Shown: in pieces, positions 34,264 to 44,185 of the stretch
How positions within the stretch are numbered: position 1 is the stretch's first letter
Layout: each line of letters opens with the position of its first letter
DNA from: Bacillota bacterium
GTDB taxonomy: Bacteria; Bacillota; Clostridia; Peptostreptococcales; Anaerovoracaceae
Assembly: GCA_017557505.1 (NCBI GenBank)
Contig: JAFYYP010000005.1
Location: 1 to 64,000, forward strand
DNA: 64,000 bases
Reading direction: 5' to 3'
Position numbers and translations under genes: made by a program
Notes under the pieces: generated by a model
The model's database searches: none
The model's input: the letters and a program-made list of their open reading frames with translations, nothing else
What the model was told of the DNA's origin: nothing

Positions 34264-36168
34264 TCAGTCCAAAATATTCTTTCTATACGTCGTATAAAGC
34301 TTCTCCAGTTTCTCGATACTCTCCTGCGCCGCGATCTGCATGGCGGAGGCAGTATCGTAATCGCTGGCGTCCAGCGCGTCCTCCAGACGGCTTAAGAAGC
34401 ACTTGTGGTGCAGGCCATCCTGGACCAGATCTTTCCGCAGCTGGCAGATCTCCTCCCAGCGCTGTTCATCGAGCTGCTTGCAGTTATTGCTGTCGTGAAC
34501 TTTCTTCAGTTCATGCACGCGCTCGGCCATCTGCGGCACGAGGCGGTCGCGCAGGGACAGGGACCACTGCTCCACGACCGAAGCCTCGAACGACTCCAGA
34601 TCGATCGGTGCGAACGCGTTGCCGCGCAGCAGCACCTGATATTTCTCGGGGAACTCCTTGAACGAGCACAGGTTCTCCCAGACGGTGCCGGGGCACTTGC
34701 CGAACAGCTTTAAGCGCTCCTCCTGCGTATAGTCCTCGAAGATGTTGTTCTCGGCGCGGTAGACCCTGTCCTTTTCGAGGTAGAAGTCCTCTTCGCCGTA
34801 CTTCTTGGAGATGGAGGCGCACAGTTCTTCGGGCGTTTTCTTCGCCTTCAGAGCCGCTTCCAGGCCGTCGAGCATGGCCAGATAACCTGCCGCCAGCACC
34901 AGGTAGGTGTTGCTCTTGGGGTTAGGCGCGCGCATCTCGAAGCGCGTCGCCAGCGGGCTGTTGATGTCGCGGATGAGCCCTAAAAGGACGGTGCGGTTTC
35001 TGGACGGCTTTGCCACGCTGTGGCCGAGAGCCGTGCAGATGGAGACCGGCGCTTCAAAGCCGGGCTTCAGTCTCTGGAACGCATTGTTGCGGCAGTTCGC
35101 CAGCGGCGAGATGACCTCGTAGTTCTTCAGGATGCCCATCAAAGCGGCATAGCCGATGGGGCTGAGGTAGTCCTTATCCGGGTCGAGCGCGGTGAACAGG
35201 TTGACGAGCCGCCCGTCCTTGAGTTTGGCTGCCACGCCGAAATGCGTGTGTTTACCGGATCCCGCGACGCCTTCGACCGGCTTGGACATGAACGTCACGT
35301 CCAGACCGTGTCTGCGGAACTCGTCCTTGATCATGTAGCGGACGAAGTAGTCGTTGTCCGCGGCCTGCAGAGCAGTCGAATACTTGAAGTCGATCTCGAG
35401 CTGCTCCATGATGTGCTCGTAGCCGCCCTTGTGCAGCTCGGGTTTGACGCCGCCGACTTCCTTGTGACCCATCTCGATGTTCAAGCCGTAACAGTCCAGC
35501 AGCTGCAGCGTACTCTCCAGCGCCGTACGCACCGGACCGAGCGTGCGCTTCCAGTACTGTTCTTTCAGCTCCTGTGACACATGCAGGCGGTCTTTGTCCG
35601 CCACGTCGTGCGGAGTCTTGACGTAAAATTCGATCTCCGTTGCGCTCGTCAGCTGCAGATCTTCGATGTCGTCGGCGCTGTCGAACGGCAGGTATTCAAA
35701 CACGTACGGGTTCTCACTGAGCATGCGCAGGAACTCGGATTTGAACACGTCCACCGCGTCGCGCAGGATGACGCGCGAGCCGACGTCTCTGGAGTTGTTG
35801 TGCTGCAGGAACGCCGGGATGCGCAGGCTCCCCACGGGCAGGCCCGTTTCGTCGTCGATGTTGCTGAAGTTATAGTCCACGTACCAGTTGACGCTTCTGT
35901 CCGGGATCAAGTCGACCTTCGCGTCCGAAATGTCCGCGATCTTCGGCAGCAGAACGGAAGAACCGTCTGTCTGCTGACCTTCCGCCAGGAACTTGTCCAC
36001 GTCTTTGAGCATCACCCGGATGGGGATCTTTTCGTCTGTATCGTTTCCATAGATGTCAGCCGCCGCAAGGCTGACGAAGCGGATCTCGGGATGAGCCGCC
36101 AGAGTTTCCTTGACTTCCTTAGCGCTGTGTTTGTCCGCAGGAATGGTGAAAAGCATTTTGTCTAACAT
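34264..36168 (-). CDS. Glutamine synthetase (long form)
   Basis: 634 residues. The catalytic ATP-grasp-like core is clear: TSATEIEFYV, MGHKEVGGVKPELHKGGYEH, GVAGSGKHTHFG, RFEMRAPNPKSNTYLVLAAG. It is longer than GSI (about 450) because of a roughly 160-residue C-terminal helical extension, and shorter than canonical GSIII (about 700). Makes glutamine from glutamate, ammonia and ATP. No adenylylation motif is apparent. Starts two bases after the UPF0182 stop, so it is translated from the same transcript. Confidence 0.9.
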   Translation of the reverse strand: MLDKMLFTIPADKHSAKEVKETLAAHPEIRFVSLAAADIYGNDTDEKIPIRVMLKDVDKFLAEGQQTDGSSVLLPKIADISDAKVDLIPDRSVNWYVDYNFSNIDDETGLPVGSLRIPAFLQHNNSRDVGSRVILRDAVDVFKSEFLRMLSENPYVFEYLPFDSADDIEDLQLTSATEIEFYVKTPHDVADKDRLHVSQELKEQYWKRTLGPVRTALESTLQLLDCYGLNIEMGHKEVGGVKPELHKGGYEHIMEQLEIDFKYSTALQAADNDYFVRYMIKDEFRRHGLDVTFMSKPVEGVAGSGKHTHFGVAAKLKDGRLVNLFTALDPDKDYLSPIGYAALMGILKNYEVISPLANCRNNAFQRLKPGFEAPVSICTALGHSVAKPSRNRTVLLGLIRDINSPLATRFEMRAPNPKSNTYLVLAAGYLAMLDGLEAALKAKKTPEELCASISKKYGEEDFYLEKDRVYRAENNIFEDYTQEERLKLFGKCPGTVWENLCSFKEFPEKYQVLLRGNAFAPIDLESFEASVVEQWSLSLRDRLVPQMAERVHELKKVHDSNNCKQLDEQRWEEICQLRKDLVQDGLHHKCFLSRLEDALDASDYDTASAMQIAAQESIEKLEKLYTTYRKNILD

Positions 36169-36170
36169 AT

Positions 36171-39170
36171 CTAGTTGCCCTCTTCGGTCGTTTCTACAAT
36201 GTCTAAATCGATAGGTTCGCTTTCTTCTTCTGCATCAGGGGTCTGGACAGGCGCATTGTTCGCCATATCCAGGTATTCTTTCATCTGCTGCAGGTATTCC
36301 ATGGCCTTGTCGTAGGCCTCGGCCGCCTTTTCGAGATATTCGTCGCGGCCGGCATTTTCGCCCGGTTCAGCAGAGTCGCCGCCGGGCTGCGGCTGCGGAG
36401 GTTTGCCCGGCGTGTATTCGCCCTTTTCGATCGCCTCCGCCATCTGGCGGCCGGTCTCGATCGGATAGGCGGTGTTGAGAGGATCGCCTGCGCCTGCGCC
36501 GAACAGCGCGTCCAGGCATTCCGCCAGCGTGGATTTGTATGCGAGTTTTTCGCCGTAGTACATGATGACCCTCTTCACCTCGGGCAGGCTGCCGCTCGTC
36601 GCTTCCAGATAGATGGGTTCCGCGTACAGCAGCGTGCCTTCCACGGGCAGCACGTACAGGTTGCCGCGCGAATAGGTGGAGCCGGAGTTGTTCCACAGCG
36701 AGAATTCCTTGGAGATCTCGACGTCCTGGTTGATCTGCGCTTCGATCTGCGCCGGACCGTAGATGATGCGGTCCTTGGGCATGCGGTACAGGATGATCTG
36801 GCCGTAATTCGCCCCGTCGGAGCGGGCCGTCAGGATACCGGTCATGTTGTTCTTGCCGCTGGGCGTATACGGGATGGAGCTTACGAACTCCACGTCCTGC
36901 TCGCCGGGCAGCTTCATGATGAAGTAATTCGGGGTCATCTCCATCTCGGTCTGGCCATAGGACTCGCGCGCGATGTCCCAAAGGTCCTCGTTCTGGTAGA
37001 AGACCGCCACGTCCGTCATGTGGTACTTCTGGAAGACGTCCGCCTGGATCGAGAACATCGCGTTCGGATACTGGACGTGCTCCTTCAGAGACTCCGGCAT
37101 CTCGCTGAAGTCCTTGAACAGCTTCGGGTAGATCTTCGAAAGCGTGCAGGCGACGGGGTCTTTCTCATCGCAGATGTAGAAATTCGTGTCGCCGTTGTAC
37201 GCGTCGATGACGACCTTGACGGAATTGCGGATGTAGTTCAGATCCGACTTCGTGCTGTAGGGCTCGGAGTACGGATAATACGCGCTCGCCGTGTAGGCGT
37301 TGATCATCCAGTACACGTGTCCGTCGGCCACGACCACGTAGGGATCGTCGTCGTACATCAGGAACGGCGCGATCTTATTGACCCGGTCGTTGATGTTGCG
37401 GTAGATGAGGATCTTCGAATCGCTCTTGATGTTCGTGGAAACGAGCATCTTCAGGGACTGCTCGCGGATCGCGAACAGGATGCGGTTGAAGAAGTTCAGC
37501 TTGATGCCGCCCGTGCCTTCGTACGTGCAGTACACGTTCGATTCGCCGCTCGGATAGTCGAATTCCTGTTCGGACGTATTCGTGATGACGTAGTTGTTCG
37601 TGGATTCGCCGAAATAGATCTCGGGCCGGCTGATGGTGATCTCAGGCACTTCGGATACCGGCGGGATGCTGTCGATCAGCATGTCCGGCTGACCCGAAGT
37701 GGTCACCTTGTCGACGCGCGACAGCGTGATGCCGTAACCGTGCGTATATTTCAGGTGGCGGATGAGCCACTGGTTCTCGATACGGGCCTGGTTGATCTCT
37801 CTGGCCGACAGGAACACCTGCGTGTATTCGCCGTTCACGTAATAGCGGTCAACGTCGACGTCGTTGAATTCGTAGTACGTACGGATGGACTGCGTCTGGT
37901 TGTAGAACTGCTGGGCCGGCTCGAAGTCGTTGATGCGCACGTTCGAGAACGTGCCCATATTCTCCAGCACGTCCTGAATGGACAGATTCGTCTGCGGCAC
38001 GAAGTCGCGGATGCTGATGTCCTGCAGATCGTAGGCCATGCGCGTATAATCGATGTTATGCTGCAGATACGTGCGCTCCTTGTTGATCTCGTCCGGTGCC
38101 ACGACCAGGCTCTGGACGGCTCCCGCGGCGAGCGTGCCGATGCCGAACACGACGACCATCAGCACGGGGCAGACGATAGCCATCACGATGCTGCGCTTCT
38201 TGAGCGCAAGAACGAACAGGATGGCCGACAGCACGGCAAGCGCGATGCAGATGCGGTAGACGTTCAGCGTGACGTTGATGTCGGTATAGCCTGCGCCGTA
38301 CGCCACGCCCGTGCCGGAATACAGCAGGTCGTAGCGCGCCAGCACGAAGCGGGCCGCCAGCAGCAGGAAGCCGAGCACGCCGAGGATCGCGATCTGCGTT
38401 CCCGCGACGCGCAGGATGGCGTGACCCGTCTGCTTGAGGTCTTTGCGGGGTTCGGGCTGCGGCTCGGGGCTGCGTTTCTGTTTCGTGAACAGTTCGATGA
38501 TCTTGCCGGCGGGATGGTTGCCGAACGGATTGCGGCCGCCGAACAAGCTTTCTTCTTCGTCTTCGCCGGGAATATCGTATTCGTAGGTGTCCGCCTCGGT
38601 GTCCCCTGCGCTGCCGTCCGGACGGACGAAATTGATCATCAGCGCATAGTAGATGACCGTCGCGAGCAGCAGAGCCGCGACGATGCTGAGGGCGGAGCTG
38701 CTGAGCGCGTCCAGGAACTCCAATTTAAAGACATAGAAACCCACGTCATTGCCGTACAGCGGGTCCGCGATGCCGAAATCCGTCGCGTTCAGGAACTGCA
38801 GGATCTGCCACCACAGTCGGGAGATGATGCTGGCGGACACGATGATGCCCAGCACCAGACTGATGCCGATGGCCGCCTTGCGGAGCTTCTTCCCTTCGGA
38901 TTCCTCCAGGACGTAGCCGCCCTTGCTTAAAAAGCCTTTTTTCAGCGCGGACAGGAACGCCCACATCAGGAGCGCGATGATGACCGCCGTCGGGATGCCG
39001 AGTTTGATCTTCGTTACGATCTCCGTGAAGAACACGGAAACGTAGCCGGTCTCTTTAAACCAGAGCAGATCCGTCAGGAAACCGGTCAGCGCGTAGATCA
39101 AAGCTGCTAATAAAATGAGGACGCAAAGGACGATGCGTACCTTTGCGCCTTTTTTCTTCTTCTCTTGCAT
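36171..39170 (-). CDS. UPF0182 family large membrane protein
   Basis: 999 residues. About seven hydrophobic helices in the first 360 residues (VRIVLCVLILLAALIYALTG; TQIAILGVLGFLLLAARFVL; MAIVCPVLMVVVFGIGTLAA) are followed by a long extracytoplasmic region with the UPF0182 signatures YVNGEYTQVFLSAREIN and RIENQWLIRHLKYTHGYGI. The acidic, Pro-rich end (after about 910) is low complexity. Function unknown. Sits between the zinc-ribbon membrane protein (20 bp upstream) and glutamine synthetase (2 bp downstream). Confidence 0.9.
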   Translation of the reverse strand: MQEKKKKGAKVRIVLCVLILLAALIYALTGFLTDLLWFKETGYVSVFFTEIVTKIKLGIPTAVIIALLMWAFLSALKKGFLSKGGYVLEESEGKKLRKAAIGISLVLGIIVSASIISRLWWQILQFLNATDFGIADPLYGNDVGFYVFKLEFLDALSSSALSIVAALLLATVIYYALMINFVRPDGSAGDTEADTYEYDIPGEDEEESLFGGRNPFGNHPAGKIIELFTKQKRSPEPQPEPRKDLKQTGHAILRVAGTQIAILGVLGFLLLAARFVLARYDLLYSGTGVAYGAGYTDINVTLNVYRICIALAVLSAILFVLALKKRSIVMAIVCPVLMVVVFGIGTLAAGAVQSLVVAPDEINKERTYLQHNIDYTRMAYDLQDISIRDFVPQTNLSIQDVLENMGTFSNVRINDFEPAQQFYNQTQSIRTYYEFNDVDVDRYYVNGEYTQVFLSAREINQARIENQWLIRHLKYTHGYGITLSRVDKVTTSGQPDMLIDSIPPVSEVPEITISRPEIYFGESTNNYVITNTSEQEFDYPSGESNVYCTYEGTGGIKLNFFNRILFAIREQSLKMLVSTNIKSDSKILIYRNINDRVNKIAPFLMYDDDPYVVVADGHVYWMINAYTASAYYPYSEPYSTKSDLNYIRNSVKVVIDAYNGDTNFYICDEKDPVACTLSKIYPKLFKDFSEMPESLKEHVQYPNAMFSIQADVFQKYHMTDVAVFYQNEDLWDIARESYGQTEMEMTPNYFIMKLPGEQDVEFVSSIPYTPSGKNNMTGILTARSDGANYGQIILYRMPKDRIIYGPAQIEAQINQDVEISKEFSLWNNSGSTYSRGNLYVLPVEGTLLYAEPIYLEATSGSLPEVKRVIMYYGEKLAYKSTLAECLDALFGAGAGDPLNTAYPIETGRQMAEAIEKGEYTPGKPPQPQPGGDSAEPGENAGRDEYLEKAAEAYDKAMEYLQQMKEYLDMANNAPVQTPDAEEESEPIDLDIVETTEEGN

Positions 39171-39190
39171 TCAGGATCCTTTCTGCGGCA

Positions 39191-41986
39191 TCAGTTCGTG
39201 ATGTTGTAATAATCCTTGATCTTCAGCTCGTTGCCGACCGGGACCATTTCGTACACGATGTAGCCGGAAGACTGTGCCGTCGTCTCTTCCTGGGTCACTT
39301 CTATGGTCTCGCCTGCAAAGGCATAATACGTATCGCCCGTCTTGCGGATCTCTCCGATCTCGAGCTTGTTGAATTTCTCCGTGATCTGGCCGATCTTGTC
39401 GAACGTGACCGCGCTGCGGTAGGCGGTGCCGTCGGCCTTCAGATAGTTCAGGCAATCCTGGGTCTCGCCGTTGATAAAATCGATCCAGCTGCTGTTGTAT
39501 GCGATCAGGGTCTTGCAGACCGCTGCTTTTTCGGCTGCGTCGGTGACGAGCTCGGACGAAGACAGGCCCGCGATGTCATAGGAACGCTGCGGATCGTAGC
39601 CGATGGCCAGATTCTCCACGACGTCCTCGATATTTTTGTTGTTGGCCGCGATCAGGTCGGACAGGACGAACGTCTCGCCGGTCTCGGCCGGTTCTTCGGG
39701 TTCTTCGACCGGTTCGGCAGGCTGCGTTTCGTCCTTATGGAACTTCGCTTTGAGCGCGTCGATGCCGGTATCGATGAACTGGATGATGTTCTGTTCGATG
39801 CCCGTCGTGATGATGGACGCCGGGGAATCGGGCGCATAGTGGCGCAGCGCAACGGTGCCGCCCTCTGCGGCCGCGATGACGATGAGCAAAGCAAGCAGGA
39901 ACTTCAGGAACCAGTGGCTGTGTTCCCTCTTTTCTCTCTCTTCGTTCTCCTCGTCCACGTCGTCGAGGATGTCGTTGAAGACGTCGGTCTTGTCGCGGGA
40001 AGGAACGTCTTCCTCTTCCGCGGGTTCGTCCTTTGCGTCTGCCGCATCATCTGCCGCGGGCTTTTCTTCTTTCTCTTCCTTTTCGCCCTGTTCTTCCGCC
40101 TGCTGCAGCATCCTGTCCAGTTCTTCCGCTTCTTCGGCTTCTTCCTGTTCTTTCTGCTGCTCTTCCATGGCGGCTTCGAGCTCCGCCTTCGCCTTGGCGA
40201 TCGCAGCTTCTCTTTCAGCCGCTTCCTCCGCAGCGATCTGTTCCGGCGTCTTCTCCGGGACTGCTTCGGGCTCGGTTTCCTGCGCCTTTGCGCGGGCGAC
40301 CATTTCCGGCGTGATCGTAGCCTCCTTTGCCAGCTGTTCCTTGAATTCGGCGTCCTTGACCGCTCTCATCTCGGCGGTCATCGTGCGCAGACCGGCAAAA
40401 TACTCTTCTCTGGCCTTCGCCATCTTCGCCAGACGTTCGCGCTGCTCCATGCGGGCGCGCTCTTCCCTCGACATGGGGATCTCGGGCTCGGCAGGCTGTT
40501 CGGGTTCTTCCGGCTGCACCGGTGCGGGCTCGCTCAGCGGATGCGTGTCGCCTGCCTTGACCGGCAGAGGCTCGATCAGATCTTCCGCGGACAGGGCGGC
40601 GCCTTTGATGCGGTCACGGTTGATCGTGAGCGTCTCGTCGCCTTCTGCGTTCTTCGTGCCTTCCAGGAGCATCTGCTCGAACTCGCTCAGCTCGTCGCTG
40701 ATCTCGTCGCTGTGGAAGAAATCCTGAGCCGGCGTCGGTTGGAACGTATCCTTGCGGTAGATCGCCGTATGGGAGAAATCTTCCTCGTCGCCATGCAGAT
40801 TGCGCAGGCGTTCATATTCCTGATTCAGCAGCTGCTGGAATTCTTCATTCTTTTTATTAAACGTAAAGAAACGCTCGGGATATCTGCCGTCTTCGTCTCT
40901 TTCGGGTTCTTCTGCGGGTTCGGGCTCTGCCTCGTACTTGGGAACCTCTTCGGCGGGCGTCTCGATCGTCGCGACCACGTTCTCCTCGAGCACCTTCTCA
41001 CGCTCTGCGGGAGTGGGCTCGATAGGAATAGGCTCCGGCTGGACCGGTTCGGGCTCCGGTTCGGCAACAGGTTCGGGCTGAATGGGTTCGGGTTCGGGTT
41101 CTGCAGGCGCGGGGGCAGGTTCAGGCTGAACCGGCGGCACCGGCTGCGTGTACGCGGGATACGCCGTGTAGACCGGCTGGGCCGGCGGTGCGACGGGCTG
41201 GATGTAAACGGCCTGTGCGGGCTGGGTCACAAAGACCTGCTGGCCGGGCTGCGGCTGAGGCGGGACGGTCCATGCCGTCTGCGGCTGCGTGTACGGCGAA
41301 ACCGGCTGGACGGGTTGCTGTTGGACCGGTTGCTGTGCCTGCATAGCCTGCTGCGCCTGCGCGTACTGCGCGCCGTAAGCCTGCGTAAAGCTCGAAGGGG
41401 CATAGCCCGGAGCGATCGGGGGCATCTGCATGGTCTGCTGCGGCGCCTGTACGTTATACGGCGTCCAGGAGGGCGTCTCCTGCATCTGGGGCATCTGCCA
41501 GGCGCCGGGCTGCGGCGCTGCGGGCTGCTGGGCAGGAGCAGGCTGTACCGGCTGTTGGACAGGCTGCTGAACCGGCTGCGGCTGCACCGGAGGAGCCTGG
41601 TAGACAGGCGGCTGGACCGGGGCCGGCTGCGCCTGCACCGGAGCAGAAACCTGCGGGAATTCGCTGCGCATGCTCGCCCAGGGATCCGGCATGGGAGCCT
41701 CTTCCTTCTTCGGCGGCTCTGCCTTGGCAGGGGCAGGACCGGCCGCGCGGACGAATCCTTCGCTTGCGTCTTTCTTCATGACCGACACCGATCCGTCCGG
41801 ACGGGCGTTCATGCTGGGCCAATGCATCTCTATATCTTCAGGCTTTTTCGGCTTGGGGAAGTCGTAGGTGTTCCACGACATCGCCTCTTCCTCTTTGCGT
41901 TTGATCTCCTCAGGCACTTTGCTGCCGCACATCGGGCAGAATTCGCGTCCTGAATCAAATTCGTATCCGCAAACTTTGCACTTCAT
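39191..41986 (-). CDS. Zinc-ribbon, Pro/Gln-rich, coiled-coil membrane protein
   Basis: 931 residues in blocks: zinc ribbon with Cys3/Cys6 and Cys17/Cys20; a Pro/Gln/Val-rich low-complexity region (about 110-330, many PVQ/QPV units); Glu-rich coiled coil (about 500-680); one membrane helix (about 688-708, WFLKFLLALLIVIAAAEGG); and a folded C-terminal domain of about 200 residues outside the membrane. This resembles clostridial zinc-ribbon tail-domain proteins of unknown role. ATG 41984-41986 has AGAGGAG upstream and a TATAAT about 45 bp upstream on the minus strand. Heads an operon with UPF0182 and glutamine synthetase. Confidence 0.8.
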   Translation of the reverse strand: MKCKVCGYEFDSGREFCPMCGSKVPEEIKRKEEEAMSWNTYDFPKPKKPEDIEMHWPSMNARPDGSVSVMKKDASEGFVRAAGPAPAKAEPPKKEEAPMPDPWASMRSEFPQVSAPVQAQPAPVQPPVYQAPPVQPQPVQQPVQQPVQPAPAQQPAAPQPGAWQMPQMQETPSWTPYNVQAPQQTMQMPPIAPGYAPSSFTQAYGAQYAQAQQAMQAQQPVQQQPVQPVSPYTQPQTAWTVPPQPQPGQQVFVTQPAQAVYIQPVAPPAQPVYTAYPAYTQPVPPVQPEPAPAPAEPEPEPIQPEPVAEPEPEPVQPEPIPIEPTPAEREKVLEENVVATIETPAEEVPKYEAEPEPAEEPERDEDGRYPERFFTFNKKNEEFQQLLNQEYERLRNLHGDEEDFSHTAIYRKDTFQPTPAQDFFHSDEISDELSEFEQMLLEGTKNAEGDETLTINRDRIKGAALSAEDLIEPLPVKAGDTHPLSEPAPVQPEEPEQPAEPEIPMSREERARMEQRERLAKMAKAREEYFAGLRTMTAEMRAVKDAEFKEQLAKEATITPEMVARAKAQETEPEAVPEKTPEQIAAEEAAEREAAIAKAKAELEAAMEEQQKEQEEAEEAEELDRMLQQAEEQGEKEEKEEKPAADDAADAKDEPAEEEDVPSRDKTDVFNDILDDVDEENEEREKREHSHWFLKFLLALLIVIAAAEGGTVALRHYAPDSPASIITTGIEQNIIQFIDTGIDALKAKFHKDETQPAEPVEEPEEPAETGETFVLSDLIAANNKNIEDVVENLAIGYDPQRSYDIAGLSSSELVTDAAEKAAVCKTLIAYNSSWIDFINGETQDCLNYLKADGTAYRSAVTFDKIGQITEKFNKLEIGEIRKTGDTYYAFAGETIEVTQEETTAQSSGYIVYEMVPVGNELKIKDYYNITN

Positions 41987-42058
41987 AAACGTCTCCTCTC
42001 GATTTGAGAATATACCTCATTAGATTATATTACATTTGCATAAAACAGGCAAATAAAA

Positions 42059-42080
42059 CGGACCCCTAATTCGGGGTCCG
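42059..42080 (-). terminator. Terminator of the iron-sulfur operon
   Basis: CGGACCCC-TAATTC-GGGGTCCG, followed on the minus strand by TTTTATTTG; 20 bp after the rrf2 stop. Confidence 0.85.
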
Positions 42081-42100
42081 CGGCAGACTTTCTTCCCGGG

Positions 42101-42499
42101 TCAGCCGGCCAGATTTTCCAGCGTGACCCCGTCCAGATAGTCGTTGATCATGACGTTCAGTTTGTCCCAAACGGGAAGCGTTTTGCAATCGCCCGCGTAT
42201 TCGCAGGGAGCGGCACCGTGTTCCAGGCATGCGACGGGCGCCAGGTCTTTTTCGGTCACGCGGAGGATCTCGCCGATCGTGTACTCGGAAGGCTTGCGGT
42301 TGAGCCGGTAGCCGCCTCCCTTGCCGTGGGCGGCATCGACCAGACCGGCTTTCGACAGGCTGGTCATGATGGCTTCGATATATTTTCTCGAGATGCGCTG
42401 ACGCTCCGCCACCTCTTTGAGCGGCGTGTAGATGTCCGCGCCTTGCTCTGCCAGGTCGATCATGACCCGCAGTGCATACCTTCCTCTTGTGGAGATCAT
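42101..42499 (-). CDS. Rrf2/IscR family iron-sulfur regulator
   Basis: 132 residues. HTH with the Rrf2 start ISTRGRYALRVMIDLAEQ, a recognition helix region ISRKYIEAIMTSLSKAGLV, and Cys91, Cys99 and Cys105, which match the cluster-ligand triad of IscR with slightly longer first spacing. Likely senses iron-sulfur status and represses nifS-iscU-rrf2 through the palindrome at 44143-44171. Unusually it is the last gene of its operon. Confidence 0.9.
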   Translation of the reverse strand: MISTRGRYALRVMIDLAEQGADIYTPLKEVAERQRISRKYIEAIMTSLSKAGLVDAAHGKGGGYRLNRKPSEYTIGEILRVTEKDLAPVACLEHGAAPCEYAGDCKTLPVWDKLNVMINDYLDGVTLENLAG

Positions 42500-42502
42500 G
42501 GG

Positions 42503-42898
42503 TTATGCCTCCTCTTTCGCCGCCAGTTTTCTGTTCTGATAGTCCTCCAGCGCAGCCTGGATGGCTTCTTCAGCCAGAACGCTGCAGTGCATCTTGTGCG
42601 CGGGCAGGCCGTCCAGGGCCTCCGCGACAGCCTTGTTCGTCAGTTCCAGCGCCTCGGAGACGGGCTTACCCTTGATGAGTTCCGTCGCCATGGAGCTGGA
42701 CGCGATGGCAGAACCGCAGCCGAACGTCTCGAACTTGACGTCCTCGATGATGCCGTCGTCGCTCACTTTCAGATAGATCTTCATGATGTCTCCGCACATC
42801 GTGTTGCCGACTTCGCCGATGCCGTTGGCGTCCTCGATGACGCCGACGTTTCTCGGGTTGCGGAAATGGTCCATTACTTTATCGCTATACAGTGCCAT
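42503..42898 (-). CDS. iscU: Iron-sulfur cluster assembly scaffold, IscU/NifU-N type
   Basis: 131 residues. Scaffold on which [2Fe-2S] clusters are built. The three ligand cysteines are Cys35 (NTMCGD), Cys61 (FGCGSAIA) and Cys105 (HKMHCSVLAE) with Asp37 in the usual place. Starts 9 bp after nifS and ends 3 bp before rrf2. The LPPVK HscA-binding motif is not present, as in other Firmicutes. Confidence 0.95.
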   Translation of the reverse strand: MALYSDKVMDHFRNPRNVGVIEDANGIGEVGNTMCGDIMKIYLKVSDDGIIEDVKFETFGCGSAIASSSMATELIKGKPVSEALELTNKAVAEALDGLPAHKMHCSVLAEEAIQAALEDYQNRKLAAKEEA

Positions 42899-42907
42899 AG
42901 TTTCCTC

Positions 42908-44098
42908 CTACTTCAGTATGTACTCTCTCTTGCCTTCCTGCAGATCGCGCCAGACGGGCGACATGCTGCGCAGGTACGCGACGACGTCGCTGACGGCCTT
43001 GATCATGTAGTCGACCTGTTCTTCGGTGATATCTTCGCCGAGGGACAGACGCAGGCTGCCGTGCGCCACGTCATGCACGCGGCCGATGGCCAGCAGCACG
43101 TGGCTCGGATCGAGCGACCCGGACGTGCACGCGGAACCGGACGATGCGCAGATACCCTTGTCGTCGAGCAGGAGCAGCAGGCTCTCGCCTTCGATTCCCT
43201 CGAAGCAGAAGTTGACGTTGCTGGGCAGGCGGTTCGTGCGGTCTCCGTTCAGGATGGAGTGCGGGATCTGTTCGAGCCCCGCGATGAGCTTATCGCGCAG
43301 GGGGATCAGGTGCGCCGCGTTCTTGTCGATGTTGGCGCAGGCCTCCTCGAGCGCTGCCGCGCAGGCCATGATGCCGGGAATGTTCTCAGTACCGCCGCGC
43401 TTGCCTCTTTCCTGGGCGCCGCCTTCGATGATGTTCGACAGGGGGATGCTCTTCTTCGCATACAGCACACCCGTGCCCTTCGGCCCGTGGAATTTATGGG
43501 CTGACAGCGACAGCATATCGATGTTCTGCTCGTTCACGTCGATGTGGATGTGACCCGCCGCCTGAACAGCGTCGGTATGAAACAGCACGCCCTTTTCGTG
43601 GCAGACCTTGCCGATCTCGGGGATGGGCTGGATGGAGCCGATCTCGTTGTTCGCGTACATGATCGTGACCAGGCAGGTATCAGGACGGATGGCCGCCGCG
43701 ACTTCCTCTGGGGTAACGATGCCGTTTTCGTGCACGTCGAGCAGCGTGACCTCGAAGCCTTCTTTTTCGAGCTTCGCCAGCGTATGCAGCACGGCGTGGT
43801 GCTCGAACCTGGTAGAGATGATGTGCTTTTTGCCCTTCTTCTCGCCGATGCGGGCCGCGGAGACGATGGCCTGGTTGTCGGCCTCGCTGCCGCCGGACGT
43901 GAACAGGATCTCTCTCGGTTCACAGCCGAAGCACTTTGCGACTCTTTCGCGGGCTTCCGTCAGGGCTTCGTTCGCTTTCTGCCCGACCGTATGCAGGCTG
44001 GACGGATTGCCGTAGATCTCGCTCATGTAGGGCAGCATCGCATTGATAGCTGTCTGGCTCATGCGGGTAGTCGCTGCGTTATCTGCGTATATGTTCAT
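42908..44098 (-). CDS. nifS: Cysteine desulfurase, NifS/IscS type
   Basis: 396 residues. PLP enzyme giving persulfide sulfur for iron-sulfur clusters. PLP Lys in [12 protein letters not shown], conserved [11 protein letters not shown] at the start and the sulfur-carrying Cys in [15 protein letters not shown], whose long loop marks group I. AGGAGG is 6 bp upstream of the ATG. First gene of nifS-iscU-rrf2. Confidence 0.95.
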   Translation of the reverse strand: MNIYADNAATTRMSQTAINAMLPYMSEIYGNPSSLHTVGQKANEALTEARERVAKCFGCEPREILFTSGGSEADNQAIVSAARIGEKKGKKHIISTRFEHHAVLHTLAKLEKEGFEVTLLDVHENGIVTPEEVAAAIRPDTCLVTIMYANNEIGSIQPIPEIGKVCHEKGVLFHTDAVQAAGHIHIDVNEQNIDMLSLSAHKFHGPKGTGVLYAKKSIPLSNIIEGGAQERGKRGGTENIPGIMACAAALEEACANIDKNAAHLIPLRDKLIAGLEQIPHSILNGDRTNRLPSNVNFCFEGIEGESLLLLLDDKGICASSGSACTSGSLDPSHVLLAIGRVHDVAHGSLRLSLGEDITEEQVDYMIKAVSDVVAYLRSMSPVWRDLQEGKREYILK

Positions 44099-44142
44099 TC
44101 TGTTTCCTCCTTGCAGACTGATTTTCTTGCAGGCTTATGGTA

Positions 44143-44171
44143 TACCTATTTACCCACTTTGTCAATAGGTA
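44143..44171 (-). promoter_or_regulatory. nifS promoter with palindromic Rrf2-type operator
   Basis: Arms TACCTATT (44143-44150) and AATAGGTA (44164-44171) are perfect inverted repeats 13 bp apart. On the minus strand a consensus TTGACA lies within, 17 bp from TACCAT, so a bound regulator would cover the -35 and spacer. The Rrf2 protein encoded in the same operon is the obvious candidate. Confidence 0.7.
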
Positions 44172-44185
44172 AAAACGCAGGAAAA

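Noticed and set aside
37020..38930. 636-residue plus-strand open frame
   Set aside because: Antisense shadow of UPF0182.
41100..41650. Possible CRISPR or minisatellite because of many short GC-rich repeats
   Set aside because: The repeats are irregular Pro/Gln/Val codons within an intact reading frame; there are no uniform repeat-spacer units.
39143..41953. 936-residue plus-strand open frame rich in Arg, Leu and Phe
   Set aside because: Exact antisense of the zinc-ribbon gene; its composition mirrors the Glu/Pro/Gln codons of the real gene and it has no ribosome site.
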